From the NCBI GenBank assembly GCA_030653545.1, contig JAURZE010000025.1:124001-188000 (forward strand): 64,000 nucleotides of DNA, written 5' to 3'. The notes under the pieces were generated by a model. That model worked only from the letters and a program-made list of their open reading frames with translations, was not told the origin of the DNA and searched no databases. Shown here in pieces: positions 36,205 to 45,027 of the stretch (position 1 is the first letter of the stretch; every line of letters starts with the position of its first letter). The translations under genes and the position numbers were made by a program. This DNA is from Nitrospira sp. GTDB taxonomy: Bacteria > Nitrospirota > Nitrospiria > Nitrospirales > Nitrospiraceae.

Positions 36205-36936
36205 TTAGTGACGTAGCGTATACCGTAAACAGCGATGTTGCATCCAGCGCACGGCGATCAGGTCGTAGAGGCTCTTGAAGAGCCGGTTGCCGACGCCGTA
36301 TTTGGAAATCCCATGTGCCCGGGGATGGTGGCTGACCGGTATTTCGGTGACGGTGAAGCCGTGCATGAGGGCTAAGGCCGGAAAAAACCGGTGCATGCCG
36401 GTGAAGAGCTGCAGCTTGTCCACGACGGCGCGCCGGAAAATTTTCAGGGAGCAGCCGGTGTCGTGCACGCGGTCGCCGGTCACGGCGCTGCGCACGGCAT
36501 TCGCGATGCGCGAGGACAGTTTTCTGACGAGATTGTCGTTGCGGCTGGTGCGCCATCCGCACACCAGATCGAATTGCCGGAGCAGGGGCAGCATTTTGTC
36601 GATGTCGGCCGGATCGTTTTGCAGATCGCCGTCCAGCGTAATGACCAGGTCGCCGGTGGAATGTTTGAATCCGGCGTCGAAGGCGGAGGATTGTCCGTAG
36701 TTCCGGTCGAAGTGCAGCACGCGGACCGCCGGATAGGTTTGTTGGAGCTGATCCAGCAATTCGCTGCTGCCGTCGCTGCTGCCATCGTCGACGTACACCA
36801 GCTCAAACGGCGCGGTTTTGGATTCTTCGCGAGTCGAGAGGACTTTGAGCACCCGTTCGGTAAGCGGGGTGAGGTTGTCGCGTTCATCCTTGATGGGAAT
36901 GACGACAGAGGCCCATGGGCGAGGTGATGGGCTCAT
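36205..36936 (-). CDS. Glycosyltransferase family 2 (polyprenyl-phosphate sugar transferase-like)
   Basis: A 243-residue GT2 enzyme. It has VVIPIKDERDNL at the N-terminus, YVDDGSSDGS, the DxD metal site in TLDGDLQNDPADI and the acceptor region TGMHRFFPALALMHG. There is no C-terminal membrane pair, unlike DPM2-type or ArnC proteins, so it may work with the small LAB_N protein. It is first in a three-gene minus-strand operon with that protein and a GT39. Expected product: a polyprenyl-phosphate-linked sugar for transfer in the periplasm. The sugar is not identifiable. Confidence 0.87.
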   Translation of the reverse strand: MSPSPRPWASVVIPIKDERDNLTPLTERVLKVLSTREESKTAPFELVYVDDGSSDGSSELLDQLQQTYPAVRVLHFDRNYGQSSAFDAGFKHSTGDLVITLDGDLQNDPADIDKMLPLLRQFDLVCGWRTSRNDNLVRKLSSRIANAVRSAVTGDRVHDTGCSLKIFRRAVVDKLQLFTGMHRFFPALALMHGFTVTEIPVSHHPRAHGISKYGVGNRLFKSLYDLIAVRWMQHRCLRYTLRH

Positions 36937-37008
36937 GAGGCTCGGCGCGATCTTGATAAGGGTGGCAACATCGTCACGCCGGCATTCTAACGAATGGTCC
37001 GGAGACCG

Positions 37009-38181
37009 TCAAACGCCGACGGGTGAGCGGTTTTCTGCCAACCACGCGAAGGCCGAGCCTGAAAGCAAGGCCATGGTTGCGCCGAATATGAAAGGAGCCG
37101 CCGGTCCGATGGAATCCCATAGCAGCCCGGCGATGAGGCTTGCAGGTAAGATGGCCAGGCCGACCACCATGTGATAGAGGCCGAACCCGGTGGCTTGCTG
37201 GTCTGCGCTGATCAAGGTGGAAAGATAGGCACGCTGCACTCCGTCTGTCAGGCCCATGTATAGACCATAGCCGATGAAAAGCGCAGCAATTTGCCAGATG
37301 TGTGTCACCAGAGCAAACCCTGCGTACACCATGGCGAACAGCGCAAATCCAGACAGAATCATCTTCTTCGGTCCAATTCGATCGGCCAGCATTCCGGCAG
37401 GCACCGACAGCAGGGCATAGGTGATGTTGAACGCAAGGTAGAGCCCTGAAATCCAGGCCGGACTCACTCCCACCTGCTCGGCCCTGAGGATCATAAATAC
37501 GTTGCTGGAATTGCCGAGGGAGAACAAGCCGATGACTAGCAGGAATTTCAGAAGACGCGGGTCGAGCCCATGAAGCGACCACTCGAGCGGCGGCCGAGTT
37601 GAGGGAGCCGGACCATCGGAATTGATGAACCAGACGATCAGTGCAACGGCTACCACGCCGGGCACGATGGACAGCCAGAAGACAAGGCGATAGTCTGCCA
37701 CCCAGACGGACAGAATGACGAGGGCCAGGGCCGGGCCTACCACTGCTCCCGCCGTATCCAGCGCCCGGTGGAAGCCGAAGGCCAGCCCCAGCCGCTCCGG
37801 CGGAGTCGAGGCCGCGATGATCGCATCGCGCGGGGCAGTCCTGATGCCCTTGCCGACGCGGTCGGTAAAACGGGCCGCTAGCACCATTCCCCATCCTGGG
37901 GCGAGCGCCAGAAGCGGACGAGAAGCGGTCGAGATCCCGTAGCCCAGCCCCATTAAGAGCTTGGTTTTACCGAAGCGATCGGCCACCACACCGGAAAACA
38001 GTTTGAGCAGGCTCGCGGCTGCTTCGGCAATGCCCTCGATGAGCCCGACAACGGATTTGCTCGCGCCTAACGATGAGGTGAGAAACAGCGGCACGAGGGG
38101 ATACACCATCTCCGAACTGACGTCCATGAAGAAGCTGACCCATCCGGCGATCCACACATTGCGCGGGATCGATCGTCGCAT
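37009..38181 (-). CDS. MFS transporter
   Basis: A 390-residue major facilitator protein with about 12 hydrophobic helices. The loop between helices 2 and 3 reads GVVADRFGKTKLLMG, the classic MFS motif A, and FTDRVGKGIRTAPRDAII follows helix 4. The closest general resemblance is to drug or metabolite:H+ transporters, but the substrate is unknown. The ATG at 38181 overlaps the universal-stress-protein stop (ATGA); the frame is open to 38205. Confidence 0.87.
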   Translation of the reverse strand: MRRSIPRNVWIAGWVSFFMDVSSEMVYPLVPLFLTSSLGASKSVVGLIEGIAEAAASLLKLFSGVVADRFGKTKLLMGLGYGISTASRPLLALAPGWGMVLAARFTDRVGKGIRTAPRDAIIAASTPPERLGLAFGFHRALDTAGAVVGPALALVILSVWVADYRLVFWLSIVPGVVAVALIVWFINSDGPAPSTRPPLEWSLHGLDPRLLKFLLVIGLFSLGNSSNVFMILRAEQVGVSPAWISGLYLAFNITYALLSVPAGMLADRIGPKKMILSGFALFAMVYAGFALVTHIWQIAALFIGYGLYMGLTDGVQRAYLSTLISADQQATGFGLYHMVVGLAILPASLIAGLLWDSIGPAAPFIFGATMALLSGSAFAWLAENRSPVGV

Positions 38182-38603
38182 CACTTCACGACCAACACCG
38201 TGCAAGGGGACAAGCGCACGAGATTCTGCGACGTACCGCCCCAGATGCGGCCGAAGATATTGGAATGTCCGGTAAAGCCGACGACCAGGAGATCGAAGCT
38301 CCCGTCTTTGGCAAACTTCGTGATGGCCTCCACGGGATGCCCGGGCACGACGTGCGACGCGAGTGTGACTCCCTGGGCGGCCGCCGCCGCTTCCGCATCC
38401 TGCGTGACGCGGTGGAAGAATACCCGGGCCTCCTCCTTCGCTTCGTCCAGTTCGCCCATCAGCGCGCCGTAGCGAGGCAAGCGCTCCTCGATGGAAATTT
38501 CATGCAACTCTGCGCCATCGCGCTTCGCGAGAGCCAGCGCCGTCTGCAGCGCGTTCTTCGCACCGTCGGAACCGTCATTGCCTACCAGAATTTTTCGAAA
38601 CAT
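38181..38603 (-). CDS. Universal stress protein, UspA family
   Basis: A 140-residue UspA-domain protein: start MFRKILVGNDGSDGAK, then ALALAKRDGAELHEI, DLLVVGFTGHSN and GGTSQNLVRLSPCTVLVVK at the end. The G-x2-G-x9-G(S/T) ATP-binding pattern is present in the last third. The ATG at 38603 has GGAGG seven bases ahead; the open frame continues to 38726 over an intergenic area. It lies between the antiporter and the MFS gene, in one minus-strand operon. Confidence 0.9.
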   Translation of the reverse strand: MFRKILVGNDGSDGAKNALQTALALAKRDGAELHEISIEERLPRYGALMGELDEAKEEARVFFHRVTQDAEAAAAAQGVTLASHVVPGHPVEAITKFAKDGSFDLLVVGFTGHSNIFGRIWGGTSQNLVRLSPCTVLVVK

Positions 38604-38605
38604 GC

Positions 38606-39814
38606 TCAGGCCTCCGTCGATGATGGTGAACTGTGACGTGAGGGGGGTGCACCCGACGTCGTCTGTCCTTCCGGTCTCTGTTCCGGCCATCGTTCTTCGG
38701 CAGGCTTGCCGCCCGGGTCGAACCATCGCTCGGCGATCAGTGTGGGGATAATCGCCGTCAGGATCACCACGGTCACCAGTGTCGCGTATTGCTCGCGGGT
38801 GATCAGATGATGTTCGAGTCCGAATAGCGACGAAATCGTCCCGAAGGTCAGGCCTGTTGCCATCAGCAGCGTGGTGTACAGGCCTTCCTTCGGGTGGAAT
38901 CGAAACAGGCGAGTGAGCGGCCAGACACTGACGAGTTTGGCGGCCGTATTGACGGCGAAGAACAGGCCGATCAACGCCGTGGTCACGAGTACGGCCTTAA
39001 GACTGACCAGTACGCCGGCCTTGAGAAAATAGAAGGGGGTCAAAATCGTCAGGGCGATGGTCCGCAACCGGTGTGCTAGGCCCTTGTTGGCGAGAAAGAT
39101 CGGGGCCAGCACGAGGCCGACGAGATAGGCGGGGAGGACCGCCTCGCTTTGTGCTGCGCTCGCCAGGGCGCCGAGGGCGAAGAGAATCAGCAGCACGAAC
39201 TTGAGCTCCGGCTCACTGATCCGCTTGCCGACCCGGTTGAAAAACCAGCGGGTGATGCCGGGCAATTGCCAGAGGGTGACCGCCGTCACCGCCAGAAACG
39301 CCACCATCCACCAGTCGTATCGGGCGAAGAGGAGGCCAAGCGCGACGACTGATCCCAGATCGGTCACAAAACAGGCGGCGAGAATGATCTTGCCCAATTC
39401 GAGTTCATTGTGCCCACGCTCGACGAGCACGGTATAGACCACGGCAACGGAGGTGGCGCAGAGGGCGATGCCCGCGATCTGCGAGGCTTCCAGCGACCAC
39501 CCGGCCCCCCAATAGGCCACGGCCATCACGCTGAGGCAGGGCACCAGAAACGAGGCGAGGCCGATCCCGAGTGTCTCCTTCCACTTATTCTTCATGACAT
39601 CAAGGTCGATCTCGGCGCCGGCGAGGAACGTCAGGACGACGCTGCCGAATCCGGCCAGCGACAGGATCCATGAGGTCGGCTGAATGCCGAATACGTTGCC
39701 GCCGGCAATGCCGACGCAGATTTCCACCAGCGCGACGGAGACGCCGATGCGCACGGAGATGAGTGACGCCAGCAAGGCCATCCCCATCCAAACGGCTGCG
39801 GTCTCCCAGGTCAT
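38606..39814 (-). CDS. Cation:proton antiporter (CPA2/Kef-like)
   Basis: A 402-residue membrane protein with about 12 helices, of the monovalent cation:proton antiporter type. Visible marks are FLAGAEIDLD, IALCATSVAVVYTVL, LAACFVTDLGSVVALGL and the later helix LPAYLVGLVLAPIF. There is no C-terminal TrkA-N domain, only a 40-residue Pro/Ser-rich tail. It probably exchanges Na+ or K+ for H+. The UspA gene follows 3 bases downstream, which suggests stress regulation, and an ABC-like gene lies upstream in the same direction. Confidence 0.85.
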   Translation of the reverse strand: MTWETAAVWMGMALLASLISVRIGVSVALVEICVGIAGGNVFGIQPTSWILSLAGFGSVVLTFLAGAEIDLDVMKNKWKETLGIGLASFLVPCLSVMAVAYWGAGWSLEASQIAGIALCATSVAVVYTVLVERGHNELELGKIILAACFVTDLGSVVALGLLFARYDWWMVAFLAVTAVTLWQLPGITRWFFNRVGKRISEPELKFVLLILFALGALASAAQSEAVLPAYLVGLVLAPIFLANKGLAHRLRTIALTILTPFYFLKAGVLVSLKAVLVTTALIGLFFAVNTAAKLVSVWPLTRLFRFHPKEGLYTTLLMATGLTFGTISSLFGLEHHLITREQYATLVTVVILTAIIPTLIAERWFDPGGKPAEERWPEQRPEGQTTSGAPPSRHSSPSSTEA

Positions 39815-39834
39815 GCCCGTCGCTCCATCGTGAA

Positions 39835-41517
39835 TTACGCGACCGTCACGCGGCGGTCGACATAGGTGGCAAACGTCGGATCGTTGGTGACGAAGATGAC
39901 CGACCAGGGTTCGTCCTTGGAGCAGAGCCGGCGCAAAATCGTTTCGCGTAGCGTGGGAATCATATTGTGCAGGGTGCCGTCGATGATCAGGACATGCGGC
40001 CGGATCACAATGGCGCGGGCGAGCAGAAGGCGCAGCGTTTGGCTCAACGTGAACTGATCGCGGTGGCCCGTCACCTGCGTGGCCAGGCCGTCGGGAAAGT
40101 GATCGATCTCGTCATCCAGCTCCACGAAATGGAGCGCCCACAGAATATCGTCATGGGAGATGGCAGGGCGGCCCAGCGTCAGATTGTCCTCAATCGTCCC
40201 TTCGAGCAACGTGGGCTGTGAGTCGAGCATCAAGCCGCGATAGGGGTCAATCGACTCCAGGCTCACCTCGACCAGATTCATATCGTTATAACGCACCACG
40301 CCGCCGGTGGGCGGGAGCAGGCCGGCTAGGACCTTGGCCACGGCAGTTTTCTGCACATTGGACTGGCAGAGCAGAGCGATCTTTTCCCCGGCGACGACGT
40401 CCAGATCGAGATGCTCGAACAGCGGGGTCGAGTTCGGATGGGCGAAGGAAAGATTGCGTGCGGCGATCGAGACCCCCTCCAGCCCGAAGTGTCCCACGGG
40501 GACGATGGCTTTGGCGCCGTGCGTATCCTGGGGGAGTGAAAAAAACGCATTCATCTCGCGGAACGAGACGAAGGCGAAAAACATGTGGACCATGCGGCGC
40601 GCCAGGGTGTCCATGTTCAGGAGCAGCTGTCCCGCCAGCAGTTCCGCTGCGGCGAACTGGCCTACTGTGAGCTGGCCGGTTGAAACGAGCATGCCGGCCG
40701 TGGCGATCATGCCGGTGTGGCCGACGACTTGCCAGAGTGCCGCCGCCTTATACTGGCGGCCGGTCAGTAGGTCGGAGCGGCGTTGCCGCACGCGGGCATA
40801 GGCCTTCGTCAACGCATCGGTTTTCTGCATGAGGTAGGGGCTATGTCCGGCGGCGCGCAGGTGCGGGAGATTGGCGGCGATATTCTGCATCCAGTGGTAG
40901 ATCTCATAGTTCAGCCGCGACATTTCGAGTGTGATCAAGAAGCCGCCCCGCCCGAACAAGGTGAGCAGGACGACGAAACCGGTGACCAGGGTGACGTTGT
41001 AGAGCAGAAAATAGGGGTGGAACAAGACCAGCATGGTCATGCCGATGCTTCCGACGACGGCGACGTTGAAGAGATCCGCCACCATGGCGACCAGGGCGCG
41101 GGTCAGCAGATCGGCTTCGGAAAAACGATGCGCATGTTGCGGGAGAAAGGACTCTTCCCGAAGCCGCGGCAGAGTCTCAGTAAAGGCGATGGCAATGCGG
41201 GTGTAGATGCGTTGTTGCAAGGTTTCCACCGCCCGTGCCTGCAAGATGCGGAAGGCGGCCGCACCCGTGAGGGCGCACCCTACGACAAGCGCCAAGGTGA
41301 AGATCATGGAGGGCTGTACGGCGAAGGAAAAAGTGCTGACCAGTTCCTGCACGGCAATCGGGACGCACAATAGGAACATCCCGATGGCCACGGCATAGGA
41401 GGCGATGATGCCGAGCATCTTGCGCTCAAGCCGGATCAGCAACCCCAATTGAGTCAGGATGTCGTCGAGGATGTTGCGGAGTTGATACTGAGGAAATGCG
41501 GGATCCGGTGCGGCCAT
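39835..41517 (-). CDS. ABC exporter-like protein with degenerate nucleotide-binding domain
   Basis: A 560-residue half-transporter: six hydrophobic helices in residues 30-310 and an ABC-type domain in 345-560. The catalytic motifs are eroded. Walker A reads CQSNVQKT (384-391; Lys390 and Thr391 kept, all Gly lost), the signature reads LSQTL (491-495) instead of LSGGQ, Walker B Asp513 is followed by Gly instead of catalytic Glu, and the H-loop position is Asn545. The Q-loop Q434 remains in SQPTLLEGTIEDNL. No frameshift or stop is seen, so the gene is kept as an open frame. It is probably non-hydrolytic or the silent half of a heterodimer. The partner is not in this window. Confidence 0.82.
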   Translation of the reverse strand: MAAPDPAFPQYQLRNILDDILTQLGLLIRLERKMLGIIASYAVAIGMFLLCVPIAVQELVSTFSFAVQPSMIFTLALVVGCALTGAAAFRILQARAVETLQQRIYTRIAIAFTETLPRLREESFLPQHAHRFSEADLLTRALVAMVADLFNVAVVGSIGMTMLVLFHPYFLLYNVTLVTGFVVLLTLFGRGGFLITLEMSRLNYEIYHWMQNIAANLPHLRAAGHSPYLMQKTDALTKAYARVRQRRSDLLTGRQYKAAALWQVVGHTGMIATAGMLVSTGQLTVGQFAAAELLAGQLLLNMDTLARRMVHMFFAFVSFREMNAFFSLPQDTHGAKAIVPVGHFGLEGVSIAARNLSFAHPNSTPLFEHLDLDVVAGEKIALLCQSNVQKTAVAKVLAGLLPPTGGVVRYNDMNLVEVSLESIDPYRGLMLDSQPTLLEGTIEDNLTLGRPAISHDDILWALHFVELDDEIDHFPDGLATQVTGHRDQFTLSQTLRLLLARAIVIRPHVLIIDGTLHNMIPTLRETILRRLCSKDEPWSVIFVTNDPTFATYVDRRVTVA

Positions 41518-41663
41518 GAACGAAGCTCCTACCAGAGGGTGCGTAGGAGTTATCAGCCTGGGTAGAGACCGCAGGCGGTTCCGGTGAACCCCATCACCGT
41601 AAGGAATCTATCTATGCTTATATACGCCTGCAGTCTGGCCGTCAATCGAAGGGCGGCTATATG

Positions 41664-42212
41664 TCACTTCCCGGCGACGACCGTAAAACGCATCGTACCG
41701 ATCAGACTCATCTCGCTCACCTGTTCGCCGGCGTGAATTTCGACTTTGTAGCGGCCCGGTGTCCACTGTTCTTTCGGCGGGAGCAGTTTCAAATACCCGC
41801 TCTCATCTTCCAGGGCCATGTGCATGGCGTCTTCGCTGACGATCGTGTCCGGTTCGATGCCCGCAATCCCTTCGGGAAAGCATCGGCCGAATACTTTGAA
41901 GGCTTGATAGTGCTGATGGAGTGCGAAGACGATAAAGATGGCCGGCGCATCGGCGACAAATCGCTCGGTCGGTTTGACCGGGACAATTTCGTGGGTCTGG
42001 CGAAAGCCCAGTTCCTCTTCAAACCCCTCGGCCATGGTGATGGAGCGGAACATTCCCTGCGGGGGCGCGTCGAAGTCGTACGGTTTGGCATCTTCCGGAC
42101 GATTCTGAAACTCAGGTATAGGGAGATTCTTTGTGATCGGCAGTTCCCCGGCCCAGATGGAGGCTGGCCCAGCGATCAGGGCAGCAAGGACAATGAAAAG
42201 GAGCCGGCTCAT
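41664..42212 (-). CDS. Exported hypothetical protein
   Basis: A 182-residue protein with a clear signal peptide (RLLFIVLAALIAGPASIWAG). I do not recognise the family. The mature part is acidic with a beta-rich look; GRCFPEGIAGIEPDTIVS and LKLLPPKEQWTPGRYKVEIHAG suggest an Ig-like or ligand-binding beta fold near the end. Both Phe-rich and Met-rich stretches are present, but no Cys pair. I placed the start at the ATG at 42212, the first that leads into the signal peptide; the frame is open to 42251. It is separate from the ABC-like gene by 146 bases. Confidence 0.65.
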   Translation of the reverse strand: MSRLLFIVLAALIAGPASIWAGELPITKNLPIPEFQNRPEDAKPYDFDAPPQGMFRSITMAEGFEEELGFRQTHEIVPVKPTERFVADAPAIFIVFALHQHYQAFKVFGRCFPEGIAGIEPDTIVSEDAMHMALEDESGYLKLLPPKEQWTPGRYKVEIHAGEQVSEMSLIGTMRFTVVAGK

Positions 42213-42277
42213 ATGCAAGGTCTGGTACACCCCCTGCGGAGTGAGAGTCAAGGGGAACCCGCGCAGAGCACGGGTGC

Positions 42278-42360
42278 TATCAGCAGTTAGCTATCAGTTT
42301 CGGAGCGAATAATAGAGTCAACTCGGACGGTGGTTCACTCTGGCTGATCGCTGAGGGCTC
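42278..42360. repeat. Small inverted-repeat element, TCAGC family
   Basis: The left arm reads TATCAGCAGTTAGCTATCAG and the right arm GGCTGATCGCTGAGGGCT, a loose inverted pair of TCAGC/GCTGA units with about 40 bases between. Related elements occur at 47240-47338 and around 49933-50443. Confidence 0.5.
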
Positions 42361-42431
42361 TTGATTCCCCGATTGCGGCTCTTTCGAGCCGTCTGCTACA
42401 ATCCTCCTTCTTTACCAAGGACTGGAACCAC

Positions 42432-43847
42432 ATGAACACCTTACAAGACGCCGACGCATTGCCGCAGTTGATCGGGGACTATAAGCCGCTGGATCAGTGG
42501 CAGGCTCATCTCAATACGCTCTTCTATCGCCTCCGCGGCGACCAGTTGCGGACCTATTACCAGACGTTTGCGTCGGCAGACTATCGGTTGGCGCATGCGT
42601 TGGCTGCGGATTATTTCGAGAAGGTGACGAAACGGGAGAAGGCCACAGGGGCCGCGACCACTCCACTCATCGTGCATGAATGGGGACCGGGGAACGGCAA
42701 TCTGGCTGCCTGTTTCTTAAGCCACCTGAAGGCGATCGATAAAGCCGGGCAGGTCTATTCGCGAGTCAAGTACGTCCTGGTGGATTGGGAGCAATCGGTC
42801 CTGGATCGTGCGCTGTCGCATCCGGACCTCGCGCCGCACAAAGATCGCGTCGAGGCTCAGCTGGCCACCGTCGATCATGTGTCCGGGGCCGCGGATCAAT
42901 CGGTCGATCGGATTATCTGCAACGAGTTGTGGAACGACTTGCCCACCAAGCTCATGGCGAAGAACGCCGGCGAGATTGAGGAAGAATTTCTCCGCCCCAA
43001 CCTCAGCGAATCGCTCCATGCCACCATTCAGGACTGGTCGGGATTCGTCCGGGCTTTCGAGGGCAAAGACATCGAGACGCTCAAGACTTTCCCTCCCTTC
43101 CTCGACGATCTGGTCTGGGAGAAGGAATATCGGAAGGTGGAGTGGAAAGATGTGCCCTATCGCAAGACGATCACCGAATTTCTGAAGACGATCGATGAGC
43201 AAGTGCTCGTCCCGATCAACTTGGGGGCCTTTGCGACGGTGAAGGAAGCCAAGCGATTGCTGGCGCCGGGCGCGATCGGCTTTAGCGCCTTCGATGCTGG
43301 CACGGCGGATATGCAGGTGCTCAACGATCCGGACAAGCCCTGCTACGGCCAGTTCGGCGGACAGTACAGTTTCATGATCAATTTCGCCTTGGTCGAAGCG
43401 ATCGCGAAACATCTGGGGTTGGGCGGGATCACCATCGAGCCGCAGCGGGAATTCGTCGGCCGGTCGTTGAATACGAATGTCATCACGCTCATGGACCTCC
43501 TCGCGACCCATCCGTCGGCCGGACCGAAGATGCAAGCGTGGGAGCAGGATCGGCTGGTGCTGAAGACGATCAAGGCGTTGAACGAATCCTACGAAAGCCC
43601 CTATAGCCGCATGTTGGAGTTCCCATTGCAGAAGAACATGCCGATGGAGGAGCGGGAAACCTTGAACGGGATGCTCCTCTCGCTCAAGCGCACCGGCGTG
43701 CCTGACACAGTCGCCTACCTGACCGAAGAAGAATTATTGGCAACGGCGCGCGATTTGGAAGCGGTCGGCTACGACCCCGATACGCTGAATGTGGCGCTCA
43801 CGGCTCCTCCCAGCCCGATTGAGTATCATCACTTCACATGTAAGTAA
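42432..43847 (+). CDS. MidA/NDUFAF7-like SAM-dependent methyltransferase
   Basis: A 471-residue protein with the methyltransferase motif I VHEWGPGNGNLAA near residue 77 and the family block RIICNELWNDLPTKLM near residue 160, as in the DUF185/MidA (NDUFAF7) group, which methylates arginine in respiratory complex I assembly in mitochondria. The bacterial role is not established. The rest of the length (residues 250-471) is unusual and predicted helical. Function beyond methyl transfer is inference. It is a single gene behind a repeat element, with a moderate ribosome site. Confidence 0.68.
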   Translation: MNTLQDADALPQLIGDYKPLDQWQAHLNTLFYRLRGDQLRTYYQTFASADYRLAHALAADYFEKVTKREKATGAATTPLIVHEWGPGNGNLAACFLSHLKAIDKAGQVYSRVKYVLVDWEQSVLDRALSHPDLAPHKDRVEAQLATVDHVSGAADQSVDRIICNELWNDLPTKLMAKNAGEIEEEFLRPNLSESLHATIQDWSGFVRAFEGKDIETLKTFPPFLDDLVWEKEYRKVEWKDVPYRKTITEFLKTIDEQVLVPINLGAFATVKEAKRLLAPGAIGFSAFDAGTADMQVLNDPDKPCYGQFGGQYSFMINFALVEAIAKHLGLGGITIEPQREFVGRSLNTNVITLMDLLATHPSAGPKMQAWEQDRLVLKTIKALNESYESPYSRMLEFPLQKNMPMEERETLNGMLLSLKRTGVPDTVAYLTEEELLATARDLEAVGYDPDTLNVALTAPPSPIEYHHFTCK

Positions 43848-43870
43848 GACGCCGTGCTAGTTTTCTTCTG

Positions 43871-44000
43871 CCCCTCCTTCGTAAGGAGGGGCCAGGGGAG
43901 GTCGAGTCTTTCGGTTGCAGTGATGACTGCGCACGCTCTCCATCTCCCAGGGTGGCCGGAGCATCTCTACCCCTCCTCGCCTCCCCTTACAAAGGGGAGG
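43871..44000. repeat. Inverted-repeat element, CCCCTCC family, copy 1
   Basis: A 130-base element: the left end CCCCTCCTTCGTAAGGAGGG is itself a hairpin and is followed by GCCAGGGGAGGTCGAG; the right end is TACCCCTCCTCGCC then CTCCCCTTACAAAGGGGAGG. The two ends are mutually inverted. A second copy lies at 47076-47227 and a right-end fragment at 47878-47911. It takes up much of the 392-base gap before tatA; the rest holds only a weak promoter-like TTGACT at 44117. Confidence 0.75.
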
Positions 44001-44239
44001 AAGAAGAGTGAGCCTCATGGATTGTGCTTCTTGGATTAACTCGTAGCGCTCTCGTTCCCGTCTCTTCCTTCCTTCCCTCCCGCCTCTCTCCTAGAGCCTG
44101 TTCCCTGAGTTTTTCCTTGACTTGCTATTGAGTTTTCTATAGCCTTCCCCGCGATTTAGGTATCTCTCCCATCTTTCGTACTGGATCGGGGGAGTGCAGA
44201 CGAAACTGGACAGACGGCGCACGTTACACGAGGTAATAC

Positions 44240-44518
44240 ATGTTTGGCTCCTTCGGCTGGATGGAATTGATGCTGATCTTGATCATCGTGTTGATCATTT
44301 TCGGCGCAGGCAAATTGCCGCAACTGGGCGAGGGACTGGGTAAAGCGATCAAGGGATTTAAAAAGTCGGTCCATGAAGCCGATGCGATTGATGTGACGCC
44401 GGGCGATCAGCCGCCGGTGGCGCCGCCGCAAGTGCAGGCGCAAGTGATGGGTCAGCCGGAAGCGGTGCCGCCGCCGGCCGCGCCGGTCGCACAGCCGGGA
44501 CAGACGAAGCAGGGATAA
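44240..44518 (+). CDS. tatA: TatA-type twin-arginine translocase subunit
   Basis: A 92-residue protein with the standard TatA plan: short N-terminus MFGSFGWMELM, one membrane helix, the hinge FGAGKLPQLGEGLGKAIKGFK, an amphipathic helix and a Pro/Gln-rich tail. It forms the translocation pore of the Tat system, which exports folded, cofactor-containing proteins. A second Tat-like gene follows after a repeat element; no tatC is in this window. Confidence 0.93.
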   Translation: MFGSFGWMELMLILIIVLIIFGAGKLPQLGEGLGKAIKGFKKSVHEADAIDVTPGDQPPVAPPQVQAQVMGQPEAVPPPAAPVAQPGQTKQG

Positions 44519-44530
44519 CGCAGACGGAAC

Positions 44531-44622
44531 GGGTGACGAGTCACGCGTGACGGGCATGGTGAGAAAAAACGGATTAACCAGAAATAGACGCGTCCCCGGT
44601 CACCAGTCACGCGTCACAGGTT
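44531..44622. repeat. Inverted-repeat element, GTGAC family, copy 3
   Basis: A 92-base element between the two tat genes. The left arm contains GTGACGAGTCACGCGTGACG and the right arm CACCAGTCACGCGTCACAG. It separates tatA and tatB by about 110 bases and may affect their joint transcription. Confidence 0.72.
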
Positions 44623-44628
44623 TCCCAG

Positions 44629-44928
44629 ATGTTTGGATTAGGCGCCGGCGAAGTCTTAATTATCCTGGTGATTGCGTTTCTGTTGTTCGGGCCCAAGCAG
44701 TTGCCTGAAGTCGGGCGGCAGGTCGGGAAGGCCGTCAAAGGCTTCAAGGAGACGGCGGAAGATCTGCGGAAGTCGGTGGAGCCTGAGATCAACATGATTC
44801 AGCAGGAAGTGAAGATGGTCGAGCAGGATTTCCAGGCGTCGATGAAAGAAGCGGAAGAGGAAATCAACGCGGCCGGCAAACAGGCAGAGGACGGGACCAA
44901 GTCCATCAGCCAATCCGGGCAGGCGTAA
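44629..44928 (+). CDS. tatB: TatB-type twin-arginine translocase subunit
   Basis: A 99-residue protein with MFGLGAGEVLIILVIAFLLFG, then PKQLPEVGRQVGKAVKGFKE, a TatB-like hinge, followed by a long charged helical tail (LRKSVEPEINMIQQEVKMVE) as in TatB. TatA and TatB are similar, and the split is a judgement from the hinge (GPKQLPE) and tail. It would be the receptor part together with TatC. Confidence 0.8.
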   Translation: MFGLGAGEVLIILVIAFLLFGPKQLPEVGRQVGKAVKGFKETAEDLRKSVEPEINMIQQEVKMVEQDFQASMKEAEEEINAAGKQAEDGTKSISQSGQA

Positions 44929-45012
44929 GCAAAGGGCAAGGGGACGGAATCCTTTCAGGGAAGGAGGTGGCGGGAAGCGCTGCGCCGGACTGAAAGTGAG
45001 ATTTTTGAAGGC

Positions 45013-45027
45013 AGAATTCCGAATTCT
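45013..45027. promoter_or_regulatory. Perfect palindrome upstream of the porin gene
   Basis: AGAATTC-C-GAATTCT is a perfect 7-bp inverted repeat with a one-base centre, 172 bases before the porin start codon. It could be a regulator site; no matching regulator is known to me. Confidence 0.35.

Noticed and set aside
43854-44039. 61-codon frame in the gap before tatA
   Set aside because: It runs through the CCCCTCC repeat element and has no ribosome site.
44117-44143. Promoter TTGACT..TATAGC before tatA
   Set aside because: The spacer would be 15 bases, so it is not convincing as a sigma-70 promoter.
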